Source: Pseudomonas asplenii
Lineage (GTDB): Bacteria > Pseudomonadota > Gammaproteobacteria > Pseudomonadales > Pseudomonadaceae
Assembly (NCBI RefSeq): GCF_900105475.1
Contig: NZ_LT629777.1
Span: 310,001 to 374,000, forward strand
DNA: 64,000 nt
Direction: 5' to 3'
Part shown: positions 48,444 through 58,585 of the stretch, piece after piece
How positions within the stretch are numbered: position 1 is the first letter of the stretch
Layout: each line of letters starts with the position of its first letter
Position numbers and translations under genes: made by a program
Notes under the pieces: generated by a model
What the model was told of the DNA's origin: nothing
Database searches by the model: none
Seen by the model: only the letters and a program-made list of their open reading frames with translations

Positions 48444-51290
48444 ATGGATAAGACCTACCAGCCACACGCGATTGAAACTTCCTGGTACCAGACCTGGGAG
48501 TCCGAGAACTACTTCGCTCCGCAAGGCGCGGGTGACGCCTACACCATCATGATCCCGCCGCCGAACGTCACCGGCAGCCTGCACATGGGTCACGGCTTCA
48601 ACAACGCGATCATGGACGCCCTGATCCGTTTCCGCCGCATGCAGGGCCGCAACACCCTGTGGCAGCCGGGCACCGACCACGCGGGTATCGCCACCCAGAT
48701 GCTGGTGGAGCGCCAACTCGAAGCCCAGGGCCAGAACCGGCACGACCTGGGTCGCGAGAAGTTCCTGGAGAAGGTCTGGGAGTGGAAGGATCAGTCCGGC
48801 GGCAACATCAGCCGACAGATCCGCCGCCTGGGTTCTTCGGTGGACTGGAGCCGCGAGCGTTTCACCATGGATGACGGCCTGTCCGAAGCGGTCAAGGAAG
48901 CCTTCGTGCGCCTGCATGAAGACGGCCTGATCTACCGCGGCAAGCGCCTGGTCAACTGGGACACCAAACTGCACACGGCGATTTCCGATCTCGAAGTGGA
49001 AAACCACGACGAGAAGGGTTTCCTGTGGAACCTGCGCTACCCGCTGGCGGACGGCGCCAAGACCGCCGAAGGCCTGGATCACCTGATCGTCGCGACCACT
49101 CGCCCGGAAACCATGCTCGGCGACTCCGCCGTCGCGGTGAACCCGAACGACGAGCGCTACAAGGCCCTGATCGGCCAGTTCGTCGAGCTGCCGCTGGTTG
49201 GCCGCCGCATCCCGATCATCGCCGACGATTACTGCGATCCCGAGTTCGGCACCGGCTGCGTGAAGATCACCCCAGCCCACGACTTCAACGACTATGAGGT
49301 CGGCAAACGCCACAACCTGCCGCTGCTGAACATCTTCGACAAGAACGCCAGCGTCCTGCCGGCCTGTCAGGTGTTCAACCTCGACGGTACGCTGAACGAC
49401 AGCATCGACGGCAAGATCCCGGCCCAATACGCCGGCCTCGACCGTTTCGAGGCGCGCAAGCAGATCGTCGCCGATTTCGACGCCGCAGGCCTTTTGGTCA
49501 GCGTCGATGACCACGCGCTGAAAGTACCGAAGGGCGACCGCTCCGGCACCATCATCGAGCCGTGGCTGACCGACCAATGGTATGTGTCGACCAAACCGCT
49601 GGCCGAACCGGCCATCGCTGCCGTGGAAGACGGCCGCATTGCCTTCGTGCCCAAGCAGTACGAAAACATGTACTTCTCCTGGATGCGTGATATCCAGGAC
49701 TGGTGCATCAGCCGCCAGTTGTGGTGGGGACATCGCATTCCGGCCTGGTACGACGAGTCCGGCAAGGTCTATGTCGGTCGCGACGAAGCCGAAGTGCGTG
49801 CCAAGCACAAACTCGGCGCAGACGTAACCCTGCAACAGGACAACGACGTACTCGACACCTGGTTCAGCTCGGGCCTGTGGACTTTCTCCACCCTGGGCTG
49901 GCCGGAGCAGACCGACTTCCTCAAGACCTTCCACCCGACCGACGTGCTGGTGACCGGTTTCGACATCATTTTCTTCTGGGTCGCCCGGATGATCATGCTG
50001 ACCATGCACCTGGTGAAGAATGAGGACGGCACGCCGCAGGTTCCGTTCAAGACAGTCTACGTCCATGGCCTGGTGCGTGACGGCCAGGGCCAGAAAATGT
50101 CCAAGTCCAAGGGCAACGTCCTCGACCCGCTGGACATCATCGACGGCATCGAACTCGAAGCACTGGTACAGAAGCGCACGACCGGCCTGATGCAGCCCAA
50201 GCTGCAGAAAGCCATCGAGAAGCAGACCCGCGCCGAGTTCGCCGAAGGTATCGCCAGCTACGGCACCGACGCCCTGCGCTTCACTTTCTGCTCGCTGGCC
50301 TCCACCGGCCGCGACATCAAGTTCGACATGGGCCGCGTCGAAGGCTATCGCAACTTCTGCAACAAGATCTGGAACGCCGCCCGCTACGTGCTGGACAAGG
50401 GCGAGGATTGCGGCCAGAACGGCGAGGCCTACGAGCTGTCGCTGGCCGATCGCTGGATCATCTCGCAACTGCAACGCACCGAAGCCGAAGTGACCCGCCA
50501 GCTCGACCAGTTCCGCTTCGACCTGGCCGCCCAGGCACTCTACGAGTTCATCTGGAACCAGTACTGCGACTGGTACCTGGAACTGTCCAAGCCAGTGCTG
50601 TGGGACGAAAACGCGCCGGTCGAACGCCAGCGCGGCACCCGTCGCACCCTGGTACGCGTGCTGGAAGTGGCCCTGCGCCTGGCGCATCCGTTCATGCCGT
50701 TCATCACCGAAGAAATCTGGCAGCGCCTGGCGCCGCTGGTCGGTGCCGAAGGCAAGACCATCATGCTGCAAGCCTGGCCGGTAGCGAACGAAGCACGCAT
50801 CGACCAAGCCGCCGAAGACGATATCGAATGGCTCAAGGGCCTGATGCTCGGCGTGCGCAACATCCGCGCCGAAATGAACATCGGCCCGGGCAAGCCACTG
50901 GCACTGTTCCTGAACAACGCCGGTACCGAGGATCAGCGTCGTCTGAAGGAAAACGAGACCCTGCTGAAGAAGCTGGCAAAACTCGAATCGATCACCGTGC
51001 TGGCTGCCGGCGACGAGGCACCGCTGTCCGCCACCGCCCTGGTCGGCGAGATGGAAGTGCTGGTGCCGATGGCCGGGCTGATCGACAAGGGTGCCGAACT
51101 GGCCCGACTGGACAAGGAAATCCAGCGCCTGCAAGGCGAAGTACAGCGCGTCGGCGGCAAGCTGTCGAATGCCGCATTCGTCGACAAGGCCCCGGCCGAA
51201 GTCATCGAGAAAGAACGCGCCAAACTCGCCGAGGCCGAACAGGCCCTGGGCAAGCTGGCCGAGCAACACGCCCGGATCTCCAGCCTGTAA
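48444..51290 (+). CDS. valS: Valyl-tRNA synthetase
   Basis: 948 residues, class Ia. The HIGH motif is HMGH in [16 protein letters not shown] and the KMSKS motif is [14 protein letters not shown]. The editing domain (about 190-350) has [11 protein letters not shown], and the C-terminus has the tRNA-binding coiled coil ([18 protein letters not shown]). It is followed by a strong terminator. Confidence 0.98.
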   Translation: MDKTYQPHAIETSWYQTWESENYFAPQGAGDAYTIMIPPPNVTGSLHMGHGFNNAIMDALIRFRRMQGRNTLWQPGTDHAGIATQMLVERQLEAQGQNRHDLGREKFLEKVWEWKDQSGGNISRQIRRLGSSVDWSRERFTMDDGLSEAVKEAFVRLHEDGLIYRGKRLVNWDTKLHTAISDLEVENHDEKGFLWNLRYPLADGAKTAEGLDHLIVATTRPETMLGDSAVAVNPNDERYKALIGQFVELPLVGRRIPIIADDYCDPEFGTGCVKITPAHDFNDYEVGKRHNLPLLNIFDKNASVLPACQVFNLDGTLNDSIDGKIPAQYAGLDRFEARKQIVADFDAAGLLVSVDDHALKVPKGDRSGTIIEPWLTDQWYVSTKPLAEPAIAAVEDGRIAFVPKQYENMYFSWMRDIQDWCISRQLWWGHRIPAWYDESGKVYVGRDEAEVRAKHKLGADVTLQQDNDVLDTWFSSGLWTFSTLGWPEQTDFLKTFHPTDVLVTGFDIIFFWVARMIMLTMHLVKNEDGTPQVPFKTVYVHGLVRDGQGQKMSKSKGNVLDPLDIIDGIELEALVQKRTTGLMQPKLQKAIEKQTRAEFAEGIASYGTDALRFTFCSLASTGRDIKFDMGRVEGYRNFCNKIWNAARYVLDKGEDCGQNGEAYELSLADRWIISQLQRTEAEVTRQLDQFRFDLAAQALYEFIWNQYCDWYLELSKPVLWDENAPVERQRGTRRTLVRVLEVALRLAHPFMPFITEEIWQRLAPLVGAEGKTIMLQAWPVANEARIDQAAEDDIEWLKGLMLGVRNIRAEMNIGPGKPLALFLNNAGTEDQRRLKENETLLKKLAKLESITVLAAGDEAPLSATALVGEMEVLVPMAGLIDKGAELARLDKEIQRLQGEVQRVGGKLSNAAFVDKAPAEVIEKERAKLAEAEQALGKLAEQHARISSL

Positions 51291-51306
51291 AGGGGTGGAG
51301 CCGTTG

Positions 51307-51334
51307 AAAAGGGAGGCCTGCGAGCCTCCCTTTT
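51307..51334 (+). terminator. valS rho-independent terminator
   Basis: AAAAGGGAGGC, loop CTGCGA, GCCTCCCTTTTT. The stem has 7 GC-rich pairs with A/T flanks and lies 17 bp after the valS stop. Confidence 0.88.
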
Positions 51335-51717
51335 TATTTTCGGTGTCACCTGGGCAGCGTCCGATGGCGCCCCTTCCACACCCTGCCACACGGCAAGAGG
51401 AATTGCGCTGGTCCAAAATAGTGCGCAATTGTTCTAGAGTTTCCGCTAAAGAAGCAAAATAAAATCTCGAAAAAGCTACTTTATCGAGTATTCCTCTCAA
51501 TTTTTCCTACAGGCTTGCCATCTTTCACCCCAGTGGTTAGGGTTGGAAGCATGAAAACGTCCCATACCCTCATTCAGCGTCGTCAACACCGCAGTCTCTG
51601 CCTCGTCAGTGCACGACTGCCGGGCTGACATCGCGGTGCCTCATCCCCAGGCTGTTTCCTGACAACGCTACATCGGCTGGCCGCCTCTTTTCGGCCCTGA
51701 CACACAAGGAATTCCCC
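51335..51717 (+). promoter_or_regulatory. leuA upstream region with a possible leader peptide
   Basis: This 383 bp gap contains an AT-rich part (about 51415-51520), where the leuA promoter is expected, including the inverted repeat CTCGA...TCGAG (51467-51489). A 25-codon reading frame follows (see 51551-51628), then 89 bp to leuA. I could not assign a firm -35/-10 pair, and I see no clear terminator hairpin with a T-tract. Confidence 0.45.
51551..51628 (+). CDS. Putative leuA leader peptide
   Basis: ATG to TGA, 25 codons, encodes [15 protein letters not shown] followed by [19 protein letters not shown] lies just before the ATG. Four residues are Leu, three of them in the last ten. A leucine-responsive leader would be expected before leuA, but the Leu codons are not consecutive and a terminator is not evident, so this may be another kind of uORF or chance. 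Confidence 0.3.
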   Translation: MKTSHTLIQRRQHRSLCLVSARLPG

Positions 51718-53400
51718 ATGAGCATGCTCAAAGACCCGTCTTCGAAATATCGTGCGTTCCCGGTCATCAACCTGCCTGACCGCACCTGGCCATCGAAAAC
51801 CATCACCGCCGCGCCGATCTGGTGCAGCTCCGACCTGCGTGATGGCAACCAGTCGTTGATCGAACCGATGGACGCGGCGAAAAAGCTGCGCTTCTGGAAA
51901 ACCCTGGTCAGTGTCGGCGTCAAGGAAATCGAGGCCTCGTTCCCGGCCGCTTCGCAGACCGACTTCGACTTCGTTCGCACCCTGATCGAAGACGGCCACA
52001 TCCCGGACGACACCACCATCCAGGTGCTGACCCAGGCCCGTGAAGACCTGATCGCCCGCACCTTCGAATCCCTGCGCGGTGCCAAGAAGGCCATCGTGCA
52101 TCTGTACAACGCCACCAGCCCGTCGTTCCGCCGCATCGTCTTCAATCAGGACCAGCAGGGCGTGAAGGACATCGCGGTGAACGCAGCCAAGCTGTTCGTC
52201 AAATACGCCGCCCAGCAGCCGGAAACCCAGTGGCAGTTCGAATACTCCCCGGAAACCTTCAGCGCCACCGAGCTGGAGTTCGCCAAGGAAGTCTGCGACG
52301 CCGTGGTTGAGGTGTGGAACGCCACGCCGCAGAACAAGGTGATCCTCAACCTGCCCGCGACCGTTGAAGTGGCCACGCCGAACGTCTACGCCGACCAGAT
52401 CGAATGGTTCCACCGCAACATCAACCGCCGTGACAGCGTGATCATCAGCCTGCACACCCACAACGACCGTGGCACCGGCGTAGCTGCCACCGAGCTGGGC
52501 CTGATGGCCGGCGCCGACCGCGTCGAAGGCTGCCTGTTCGGCAACGGCGAACGGACCGGCAACGTCGACCTGGTGACCGTGGCCCTGAACATGTACACCC
52601 AGGGCCTCAACCCTGAGCTGGACTTCTCCGACATCGACGGCGTGCGCAAGGTTGTCGAGGAGTGCAACCAGATTGCGGTGCACCCACGTCATCCTTATGT
52701 CGGCGACCTGGTTCACACCGCGTTCTCCGGCTCGCACCAGGATGCAATCCGCAAGGGCTTTGCCCAGCAGCAAGCGGACGCGCTGTGGGAAGTGCCGTAC
52801 CTGCCGATCGACCCGGCCGATATCGGTCGCAGCTACGAGGCGGTCATCCGCGTCAACAGCCAGTCGGGCAAGGGCGGTATCGCCTACCTGCTGGAGCAGG
52901 AATATGGCATCAGCCTGCCCCGTCGCATGCAGATCGAATTCAGCCAGGTGGTACAGCGCGAAACCGACCGCCTGGGCCTGGAGATGACTGCCCAGCAGAT
53001 CCACGCGCTGCTCCACAGCGAGTACCTGCAAGCCAACACCCCGTACGCGCTGGTCAGCCATCGTCTGCAGGAAGAGAACGGCAACAGCAACGTCGAAGTC
53101 GAAGTGGCCAGCAAAGGCCAGGGCGAGACCAACCTGCACTGGCGCGGCAAGGGCAACGGCGCCCTGGAAGCCCTGGTGGCCGGCCTGCCGGTTCCGGTGG
53201 AGATCATGGACTACAACGAACACGCCATCGGCGCGGGCACCAACGCCAAGGCGGCGGCCTACATCGAGCTGCGCGTGAACGGCGAACGGGCGGTGCACGG
53301 CGTGGGTATCGATGAAAACATCACCACGGCCAGCTTCAAGGCGGTATTCAGCGCCTTGAACCGCTCGTTGAGCCAGTCGACTGCGAGCAAGGCCGCGTAA
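51718..53400 (+). CDS. leuA: 2-isopropylmalate synthase (LeuA type 2)
   Basis: 560 residues with AAGGAATTC before the ATG. The HMGL-like TIM barrel has [17 protein letters not shown] (catalytic Arg/Asp) and the metal site [13 protein letters not shown]-terminal allosteric regulatory domain (about 430-560) suggests leucine feedback inhibition. It condenses acetyl-CoA with 2-ketoisovalerate, the first step of leucine synthesis. This is the longer LeuA2 form. Confidence 0.97.
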   Translation: MSMLKDPSSKYRAFPVINLPDRTWPSKTITAAPIWCSSDLRDGNQSLIEPMDAAKKLRFWKTLVSVGVKEIEASFPAASQTDFDFVRTLIEDGHIPDDTTIQVLTQAREDLIARTFESLRGAKKAIVHLYNATSPSFRRIVFNQDQQGVKDIAVNAAKLFVKYAAQQPETQWQFEYSPETFSATELEFAKEVCDAVVEVWNATPQNKVILNLPATVEVATPNVYADQIEWFHRNINRRDSVIISLHTHNDRGTGVAATELGLMAGADRVEGCLFGNGERTGNVDLVTVALNMYTQGLNPELDFSDIDGVRKVVEECNQIAVHPRHPYVGDLVHTAFSGSHQDAIRKGFAQQQADALWEVPYLPIDPADIGRSYEAVIRVNSQSGKGGIAYLLEQEYGISLPRRMQIEFSQVVQRETDRLGLEMTAQQIHALLHSEYLQANTPYALVSHRLQEENGNSNVEVEVASKGQGETNLHWRGKGNGALEALVAGLPVPVEIMDYNEHAIGAGTNAKAAAYIELRVNGERAVHGVGIDENITTASFKAVFSALNRSLSQSTASKAA

Positions 53401-53418
53401 GCGTCCACCGCAATGAAC

Positions 53419-53452
53419 AAGGCCCCGGGGTGAAAACCCCGGGGCCTTTTTT
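53419..53452 (+). terminator. leuA rho-independent terminator
   Basis: AAGGCCCCGGGG, loop TGAAAA, CCCCGGGGCCTT then TTTT. A 12 bp stem with 10 GC pairs lies 18 bp after the stop. Confidence 0.92.
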
Positions 53453-53525
53453 CATGCTGGGATTTGGGTTGGATTTCAGGACCTCTTCGCGGCGGTTCGG
53501 CGCTCCGACAACCCCGGCTACAGAG

Positions 53526-53576
53526 TGGACTGCCCCCAAGAAGTTGGACACTAATCCAACCCTTGGGGGCAGTCCA
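53526..53576. repeat. 51 bp palindromic element, copy 2 (fused IS3-like ends)
   Basis: TGGACTGCCCCCAAGAAGTT then GGA, a CACTAA centre, and TCCAACCCTTGGGGGCAGTC then CA. It is the reverse complement of 26041-26093 apart from two bases fewer in one C-run. It lies between leuA and the convergent omega-amidase gene, flanked by ACCCCGGCT on the left and AGCCGGGGT on the right, so it sits inside a larger palindrome. No transposase is encoded. Confidence 0.7.
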
Positions 53577-53614
53577 AAGCCGGGGTGGTACCGAAAACTT
53601 TCGCATACACCGCC

Positions 53615-53642
53615 CTGTAGGAGCCGGGCTTGCCCGCGAAAG
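53615..53642. repeat. REP element next to palindrome copy 2
   Basis: The sequence CTGTAGGAGCCGGGCTTGCC followed by CGCGAA is a Pseudomonas REP-type palindrome, lying just before the stop of the omega-amidase gene. Confidence 0.6.
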
Positions 53643-53665
53643 GGCCGGCACTACCAACCAATCAT

Positions 53666-54457
53666 TCAAGTAAACTCGAAGGTATCGGCATCCAGATTGG
53701 CCGGAAACCGCTCGCGATACGCCGCCAGCTCGGCCGCGCTCAGGCTGACCTGGAACACACCATCGGCCTCCCCCGCCCCCAGCAGCGACTCGCCCTGGAA
53801 ATCCAGCACCTGGCTGTCGCCGGTGTAAGAGAAGCCCTTGCCATCGGTACCCACGCGGTTCACCGCCGCCACATAACAGAGATTCTCGATCGCCCGGGCC
53901 GGCAACAGACGATTCCAGTGCAAACGCCGCGCCCCCGGCCAGTTCGCGGTATAGAGCAACAGGTCGGTGTCGTGGGCATCGCGGCTCCACACCGGGAAGC
54001 GCAGGTCGTAGCAGATCAGCGGACGGACCCGCCAGCCCTTGAGTTCGAACTGCACCTGGCGCTCGCCCGGGGTGTAATGATTGTGCTCACCCGCCATGCG
54101 GAACAGATGGCGCTTGTCATAATGCCAGACCTCGCCATCCGGACGCGCCCACAACAGGCGGTTGCGGTGGCTACCATCAGTGGCATGCACGATCACGCTG
54201 CCGGTGACCACCGCATCGAGTTTTTTCGCCTGGCCGCGCAACCAGTGGGTGGTCGGGCCCTCTTCCGACTCAGCCAGGGTCCGGGACTCCATGGAAAAGC
54301 CGGTGGTGAACATTTCCGGCAGGATGATCAGATCAGCCCCCCGGGCCTGTTCCAGCAACACCTCGAAATGCTCCAGGTTGGCCTGGCGGTCGTGCCAGAC
54401 CAGAGAGGTTTGCACCAGGGCCAACTTGAGGTCGGGCAATGCACTCAGATCACGCAT
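53666..54457 (-). CDS. Omega-amidase (YafV-like, nitrilase superfamily)
   Basis: 263 residues. The carbon-nitrogen hydrolase triad is visible: Glu in LIILPEMFTTGF, Lys in HYDKRHLF and Cys in PLICYDLRFPVWSR. The YafV/Nit2 type hydrolyses alpha-ketoglutaramate or ketosuccinamate, products of glutamine/asparagine transaminases. It overlaps the aminotransferase gene upstream by 13 bp, so the two are coupled and probably act in sequence. Confidence 0.92.
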   Translation of the reverse strand: MRDLSALPDLKLALVQTSLVWHDRQANLEHFEVLLEQARGADLIILPEMFTTGFSMESRTLAESEEGPTTHWLRGQAKKLDAVVTGSVIVHATDGSHRNRLLWARPDGEVWHYDKRHLFRMAGEHNHYTPGERQVQFELKGWRVRPLICYDLRFPVWSRDAHDTDLLLYTANWPGARRLHWNRLLPARAIENLCYVAAVNRVGTDGKGFSYTGDSQVLDFQGESLLGAGEADGVFQVSLSAAELAAYRERFPANLDADTFEFT

Positions 54458-55593
54458 AGTTTCTCCGCAGCTTCACGCAGCGTCTCCTCGCGTTTGGCAA
54501 AACACAGGCGGACCAGACGCTGGCCCTCCGGCGGCGTCTGGTAGAACACCGACACCGGGATCGCCGCCACGCCATGTTCACGGGTCATCCACATTGCCAT
54601 GTCGATGTCATTCAGGTCCGGGCGGATCTGCGAATAATCGACCAACTGAAAGTAGGTACCGGCGACTCGCTTGAAGCTGAAACGCGACCGGCTGAGCAGG
54701 TCGCAAAACAGGTCGCGCTTGTTCTGGTAGAACGCCGGCAGGCGCTGCACATGCCCGGGATCCGCTTCCATGTAGTCGGCCAGGGCGTACTGCAGCGGGG
54801 TCACGCCGCAGAAACTGACGTACTGGTGCACCTTGCGCAGCTCCGCACTCAGGGCCGGCGGCGCGATCACATAACCGGTCTTCCAGCCAGTCACGTGGTA
54901 GGTCTTGCCGAACGAACTGACGACAAAAGCACGCTGATAGAGTGCCTCATGGGCCAGCACGCTGGCATGCGGCACATCGTCATAGACCAGGTGCTCATAC
55001 ACCTCATCGCTGATCAGATAGATATCGCGGTCGGCAATCAACGCCGTCAACTGGTCCAGCTCGGCATGGCTGATCAAGGTGCCGCTCGGGTTGTGTGGCG
55101 TATTGAGGATGATCATTCGGGTACGCGGACTCAGCGCGTCCTCAAGCTTCTGCCAGTCGATGGCGAAATCATCCAGAGCCAGCGGCACGTGGATGCAACG
55201 GCCGCCCGCCAGCTCCACCGAAGGCTCGTAGCTGTCATAGCTGGGGTCGAAGACGATGACTTCATCACCGGGGTGAATCACCGCCTGGATCGCACAGAAG
55301 ATGCCCTGGGTGGCTCCCGGGGTGATGGTCACTTCCGCATCGGCGCTCACATGGACGCCGTAGCTGTTGAAAACCTTCGCAGCCACCTGCTGGCGCAGGG
55401 CAGGCAAGCCGGTCATCGGCGCATACTGATTGTGACCACTGGCGATATGCCGACCTACAGCCTCAAGCAGCGCAGGCGGGCCATCAAAGTCCGGAAAACC
55501 CTGGGACAGGTTCAGTGCACCGGTTTGCGCGGCGAGCTGGGACATCCGGGTGAAGATGGTGGTGCCGACATTCGGCAACTTGCTGGTGATCAT
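54445..55593 (-). CDS. PLP-dependent aminotransferase (YbdL/methionine aminotransferase-like)
   Basis: 382 residues, fold-type I. The PLP lysine is in SSFGKTYHVTGWKTGYV; NTPHNPSGTLIS and the N-terminus LNLSQGFPDFDGP are typical of YbdL and kynurenine aminotransferase relatives. E. coli YbdL uses methionine and glutamine as amino donors. With the overlapping omega-amidase it fits a glutamine transaminase-omega-amidase route, possibly methionine salvage; that is inference. AGGGAAAA precedes the ATG. An upstream ATG adds 8 codons. Confidence 0.9.
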   Translation of the reverse strand: MITSKLPNVGTTIFTRMSQLAAQTGALNLSQGFPDFDGPPALLEAVGRHIASGHNQYAPMTGLPALRQQVAAKVFNSYGVHVSADAEVTITPGATQGIFCAIQAVIHPGDEVIVFDPSYDSYEPSVELAGGRCIHVPLALDDFAIDWQKLEDALSPRTRMIILNTPHNPSGTLISHAELDQLTALIADRDIYLISDEVYEHLVYDDVPHASVLAHEALYQRAFVVSSFGKTYHVTGWKTGYVIAPPALSAELRKVHQYVSFCGVTPLQYALADYMEADPGHVQRLPAFYQNKRDLFCDLLSRSRFSFKRVAGTYFQLVDYSQIRPDLNDIDMAMWMTREHGVAAIPVSVFYQTPPEGQRLVRLCFAKREETLREAAEKLCVI

Positions 55594-55673
55594 GGGGCCG
55601 TTTTCCCTGCTCAACATCCGGCTCTAGACGGCACGGGACAGTTCGAGAATAACGTATCCGCCAGGCATGAAAA

Positions 55674-55692
55674 AGGGCGCCATGGGCGCCCT
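55674..55692 (-). terminator. der rho-independent terminator
   Basis: AGGGCGCC, loop ATG, GGCGCCCT; on the minus strand it is followed by TTTTTC. It lies about 15 bp after the der stop and separates der from the aminotransferase gene. Confidence 0.8.
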
Positions 55693-55707
55693 CTTTCGAG
55701 TCCGGGA

Positions 55708-57180
55708 TCAGCGCTTGTCGCGGCGCTTTTTCTCGGCTTTCTTGTGGTGCGACATCAAGCGACGCTTCTTGTTGACCTGACGGTCAGTCAGCGTGTTCTT
55801 GTTGCCCTCGTAGGGGTTGTCGCCGCCTTTGAACTCGATGCGAATCGGCGTACCGACCAGCTTCAGCACCCGGCGATAGGTGTTCTCCAGATAGCGCACA
55901 TACGATTTCGGGACTTTCTCGACCTGGTTGCCGTGGATCACGATCAGCGGCGGGTTGGCACCACCCAGGTGAGCGTAGCGCAGCTTGATCCGCCGGTTGT
56001 TGACCATCGGTGGCGCGTGCTCGGACACCGCATCCTCGAGGATCTGGGTCAGGCGGCTGGTCGGCCAGCGGGTCACCGCCGACTTGAACGAGTTCTGCAC
56101 CGACTGATACAGGTTACCCACGCCGGTGCCGTGCAAGGCCGAAATGAAGTGGATGTCGGCGAAGTCGACGAAGAACAGCCGGCGCTCCAGCTCGATTTTC
56201 ACATAGTCACGCTCGCCCGGGGTCATGCCGTCCCACTTGTTCAGCGCGATCACGATCGCCCGACCGGACTCCAGGGCAAAACCGAGCAGGTTCAGGTCGT
56301 GGTCGACCACACCTTCGCGGGCGTCCATGACGAAGATCACCACGTTGGCGTCCTTGATCGCCTGCAAGGTTTTCACCACGGAGAATTTTTCGACTTCCTC
56401 GTGGATCTTGCCGCGCTTGCGCACACCGGCGGTGTCGATCAGCGTGTACTTTTCCTCGTTACGTTCGAACGGGATGTAGATACTGTCACGGGTGGTGCCA
56501 GGCTGGTCGTAGACGATCACCCGGTCTTCACCGAGCATGCGGTTGACCAGGGTCGACTTGCCAACGTTCGGCCGGCCGATGATGGCGATCTTGATGCCGT
56601 CCTTCTCGCTCGGGCCAGGAATGCGCTTGGCTTCTTCGCCTTCGGCAACCTCTTCCTCTTCGCCCTCTGGCGGCTCTTCCTCGTCGTCTCTGGGGAAGTC
56701 ACTCAAGGCGACTTCGAGCATCTGGGTGATGCCACGACCGTGGGCACCGGCGATCGGGATCGCATCGCCCAGCCCCATCGGGCTGAACTCGGCACGGGCC
56801 ATGTCCGGATCGATGTTGTCGATCTTGTTGGCGACCACGTAGGAACGCTTGTTACGCTTGCGCAGGTGCTCGCCGATCATCTGATCGGCAGCGGTGTAAC
56901 CGGCTTTGGCATCCACCAGGAACAGCACGACATCGGCTTCTTCAATGGCCAGCAGCGACTGCTCGGCCATTTTTTCGTCCATGCCATGCTCGTCGCCGGA
57001 AATACCGCCGGTGTCGATCACAATGTAGGAGCGCCCTTGCCACTTAGCCTCACCGTATTGGCGATCACGGGTCAGACCGGACAGGTCGCCGACGATGGCG
57101 TCGCGACTGCGGGTCAGGCGGTTGAACAAGGTGGACTTGCCGACGTTCGGTCGGCCCACCAGGGCGATTACGGGAACCAT
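55708..57180 (-). CDS. der: Ribosome biogenesis GTPase Der (EngA)
   Basis: 490 residues with two tandem GTPase domains, each with [10 protein letters not shown] (near residues 8 and 200), joined by an acidic linker ([20 protein letters not shown]), and a C-terminal KH-like domain. Der is required for 50S assembly. The start is the ATG after GGAGAG; four extra codons upstream are possible. It is the last gene of the long minus-strand block starting at rlmN. Confidence 0.97.
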   Translation of the reverse strand: MVPVIALVGRPNVGKSTLFNRLTRSRDAIVGDLSGLTRDRQYGEAKWQGRSYIVIDTGGISGDEHGMDEKMAEQSLLAIEEADVVLFLVDAKAGYTAADQMIGEHLRKRNKRSYVVANKIDNIDPDMARAEFSPMGLGDAIPIAGAHGRGITQMLEVALSDFPRDDEEEPPEGEEEEVAEGEEAKRIPGPSEKDGIKIAIIGRPNVGKSTLVNRMLGEDRVIVYDQPGTTRDSIYIPFERNEEKYTLIDTAGVRKRGKIHEEVEKFSVVKTLQAIKDANVVIFVMDAREGVVDHDLNLLGFALESGRAIVIALNKWDGMTPGERDYVKIELERRLFFVDFADIHFISALHGTGVGNLYQSVQNSFKSAVTRWPTSRLTQILEDAVSEHAPPMVNNRRIKLRYAHLGGANPPLIVIHGNQVEKVPKSYVRYLENTYRRVLKLVGTPIRIEFKGGDNPYEGNKNTLTDRQVNKKRRLMSHHKKAEKKRRDKR

Positions 57181-57215
57181 GCGGCTCTCCACTTCGTTAT
57201 TTCAGAAAATACAAA

Positions 57216-57236
57216 AGCCGCTGCGTGGCAGCGGCT
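57216..57236 (-). terminator. Hairpin between bamB and der
   Basis: AGCCGCTG, loop CGTGG, CAGCGGCT, followed on the minus strand by TTTTGTA. It lies 198 bp after bamB and 36 bp before der, so it may be a partial terminator ahead of der. The rest of the 253 bp gap shows further short palindromes (CCTCGC/GCGAGG) but no gene. Confidence 0.6.
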
Positions 57237-57433
57237 GGTGCTCGGGGGCGGCCCCCTTGGGTGCCGCAAACCTCGCAGAGCGAGGCCGCTTGGAGATACC
57301 CCCAAGCATAGTCAAACCTGTTTTTTGCATCGCAAGCCGCTGCGCTCGATCAGGCGGCAGTGAAGATCAGTTCACAATGTTCCCCGATCTTCGCCTTGCC
57401 TGATGTTTGCTCGGCAGCTTCAGGCGCTAAAAA

Positions 57434-58585
57434 CTACTTGATGGTCAGGGCTTCCAGTTTGCCGCTGTTGCCATACACGTAAATCATGTCACCGACCACC
57501 AGCGGACGAACCCGCAGGCCGTCGCTGTCGATACGTTCGCGACCGACGAAACGACCGTCCACCTGGCTCAGCAGGTGCAGGTAGCCTTCGAAGTCGCCGA
57601 CCGCCACGTAGCTGGAGAACACTTCCGGAGCCGACAGTTGGCGGCGAGCCAGGGAATCGTTGCTCCAGATTGAAGTGGTGGAACGCTCGTCGACACCTTC
57701 GACGGTACCCGACGCCAGCGCAACATAGACGCTGCCAAAACCTTGGGCGACACCCGCGTAGCTGGACGCATCGCGTTGCCAGAGGATCCGACCGCTTTCC
57801 AGATCCAGAGCAGCCATGCGGCCCTGGTAGCTGGCGACATACAAGGTGCCGCCGGACAACAGCAGGCCACCGTCGATATCAACTACCCGCTCCAGCTCGG
57901 AACGACCTTGAGGAATCGCCACGCGGGTTTCCCAGGCAGGCACGCCGTTCTGGGTATCCAGGGCAACGACCTTGCCGGTCGACAGGCCAGCCACCGCCAG
58001 GTGGTTGGTCACCAACGGTGCACCCGTGCCGCGCAGGGTCAGTACCGCTGGCGAGCTGTCGTACAACCAGCGCTGGTTGCCGGTGGCGGCGTCGAGGCCG
58101 ATCACCCGGTCATCCTGGGTCTGGACCACCACCACGTCACCGTTGGTTGCCGGCGGAGCCAGCACCTCGCTGGTCACGCGCGCGCGCCATTTTTCTTCAC
58201 CGCTGCTGGCGTCCAGGGCGATGACCTCACCCTTGAGGGTCCCTAGCAGCACCAGGCCGTAACCGACGCCAACGCCACCGGATACCGGCAGTTCGAGGTC
58301 CTTCTTCCACTTCACGTCGCCGTTCATGCGATCCATGGAGACCACGATGCCGCTGTCGTCAGCCGCATAGATAGTATCGCCGTCGACAGCCGGAACCAGC
58401 AGGTTGTAGATCTTGCCCTGGCCATCACCGATGGAGCGGCTCCACTGCTTCTGCAGAACCACTTCTTCCTTGAAGGAAGTCAGTTCGGCCGGTGGCAGTT
58501 CTTTTTTGCTGTTGCTGCTGCAACCCGCGGCCAGAATGGCCAGAGCCAGCAATGCTGCATGTTTCCAACGGATCACGTCACGCAT
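57434..58585 (-). CDS. bamB: Outer membrane assembly lipoprotein BamB
   Basis: 383 residues with a lipoprotein signal: MRDVIRWKHAALLALAILAAGC, lipobox LAAGC. An eight-bladed beta-propeller follows, with PQQ-type repeats such as VIALDASSGEEKWRARV and VIGLDAATGNQRWLY. It is part of the BAM complex that inserts outer membrane proteins. Its ATG overlaps the end of the upstream YfgM-like gene by 8 bp. Confidence 0.96.
   Translation of the reverse strand: MRDVIRWKHAALLALAILAAGCSSNSKKELPPAELTSFKEEVVLQKQWSRSIGDGQGKIYNLLVPAVDGDTIYAADDSGIVVSMDRMNGDVKWKKDLELPVSGGVGVGYGLVLLGTLKGEVIALDASSGEEKWRARVTSEVLAPPATNGDVVVVQTQDDRVIGLDAATGNQRWLYDSSPAVLTLRGTGAPLVTNHLAVAGLSTGKVVALDTQNGVPAWETRVAIPQGRSELERVVDIDGGLLLSGGTLYVASYQGRMAALDLESGRILWQRDASSYAGVAQGFGSVYVALASGTVEGVDERSTTSIWSNDSLARRQLSAPEVFSSYVAVGDFEGYLHLLSQVDGRFVGRERIDSDGLRVRPLVVGDMIYVYGNSGKLEALTIK

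Noticed and set aside
48426..51500. A 1024-codon frame on the minus strand opposite valS
   Set aside because: The HMGH and KMSKS motifs show that valS is the coding strand. The antisense protein has low-complexity composition and no recognisable domain.
51629..51717. A leucine attenuator terminator
   Set aside because: Short stems such as GGCCG/CGGCC exist, but none is followed by a T-tract, and the Leu codons of the leader are not consecutive.
54574..57363. A 929-codon frame on the plus strand opposite the aminotransferase gene and der
   Set aside because: It crosses the der terminator and both genes antisense; no domain motif is seen.
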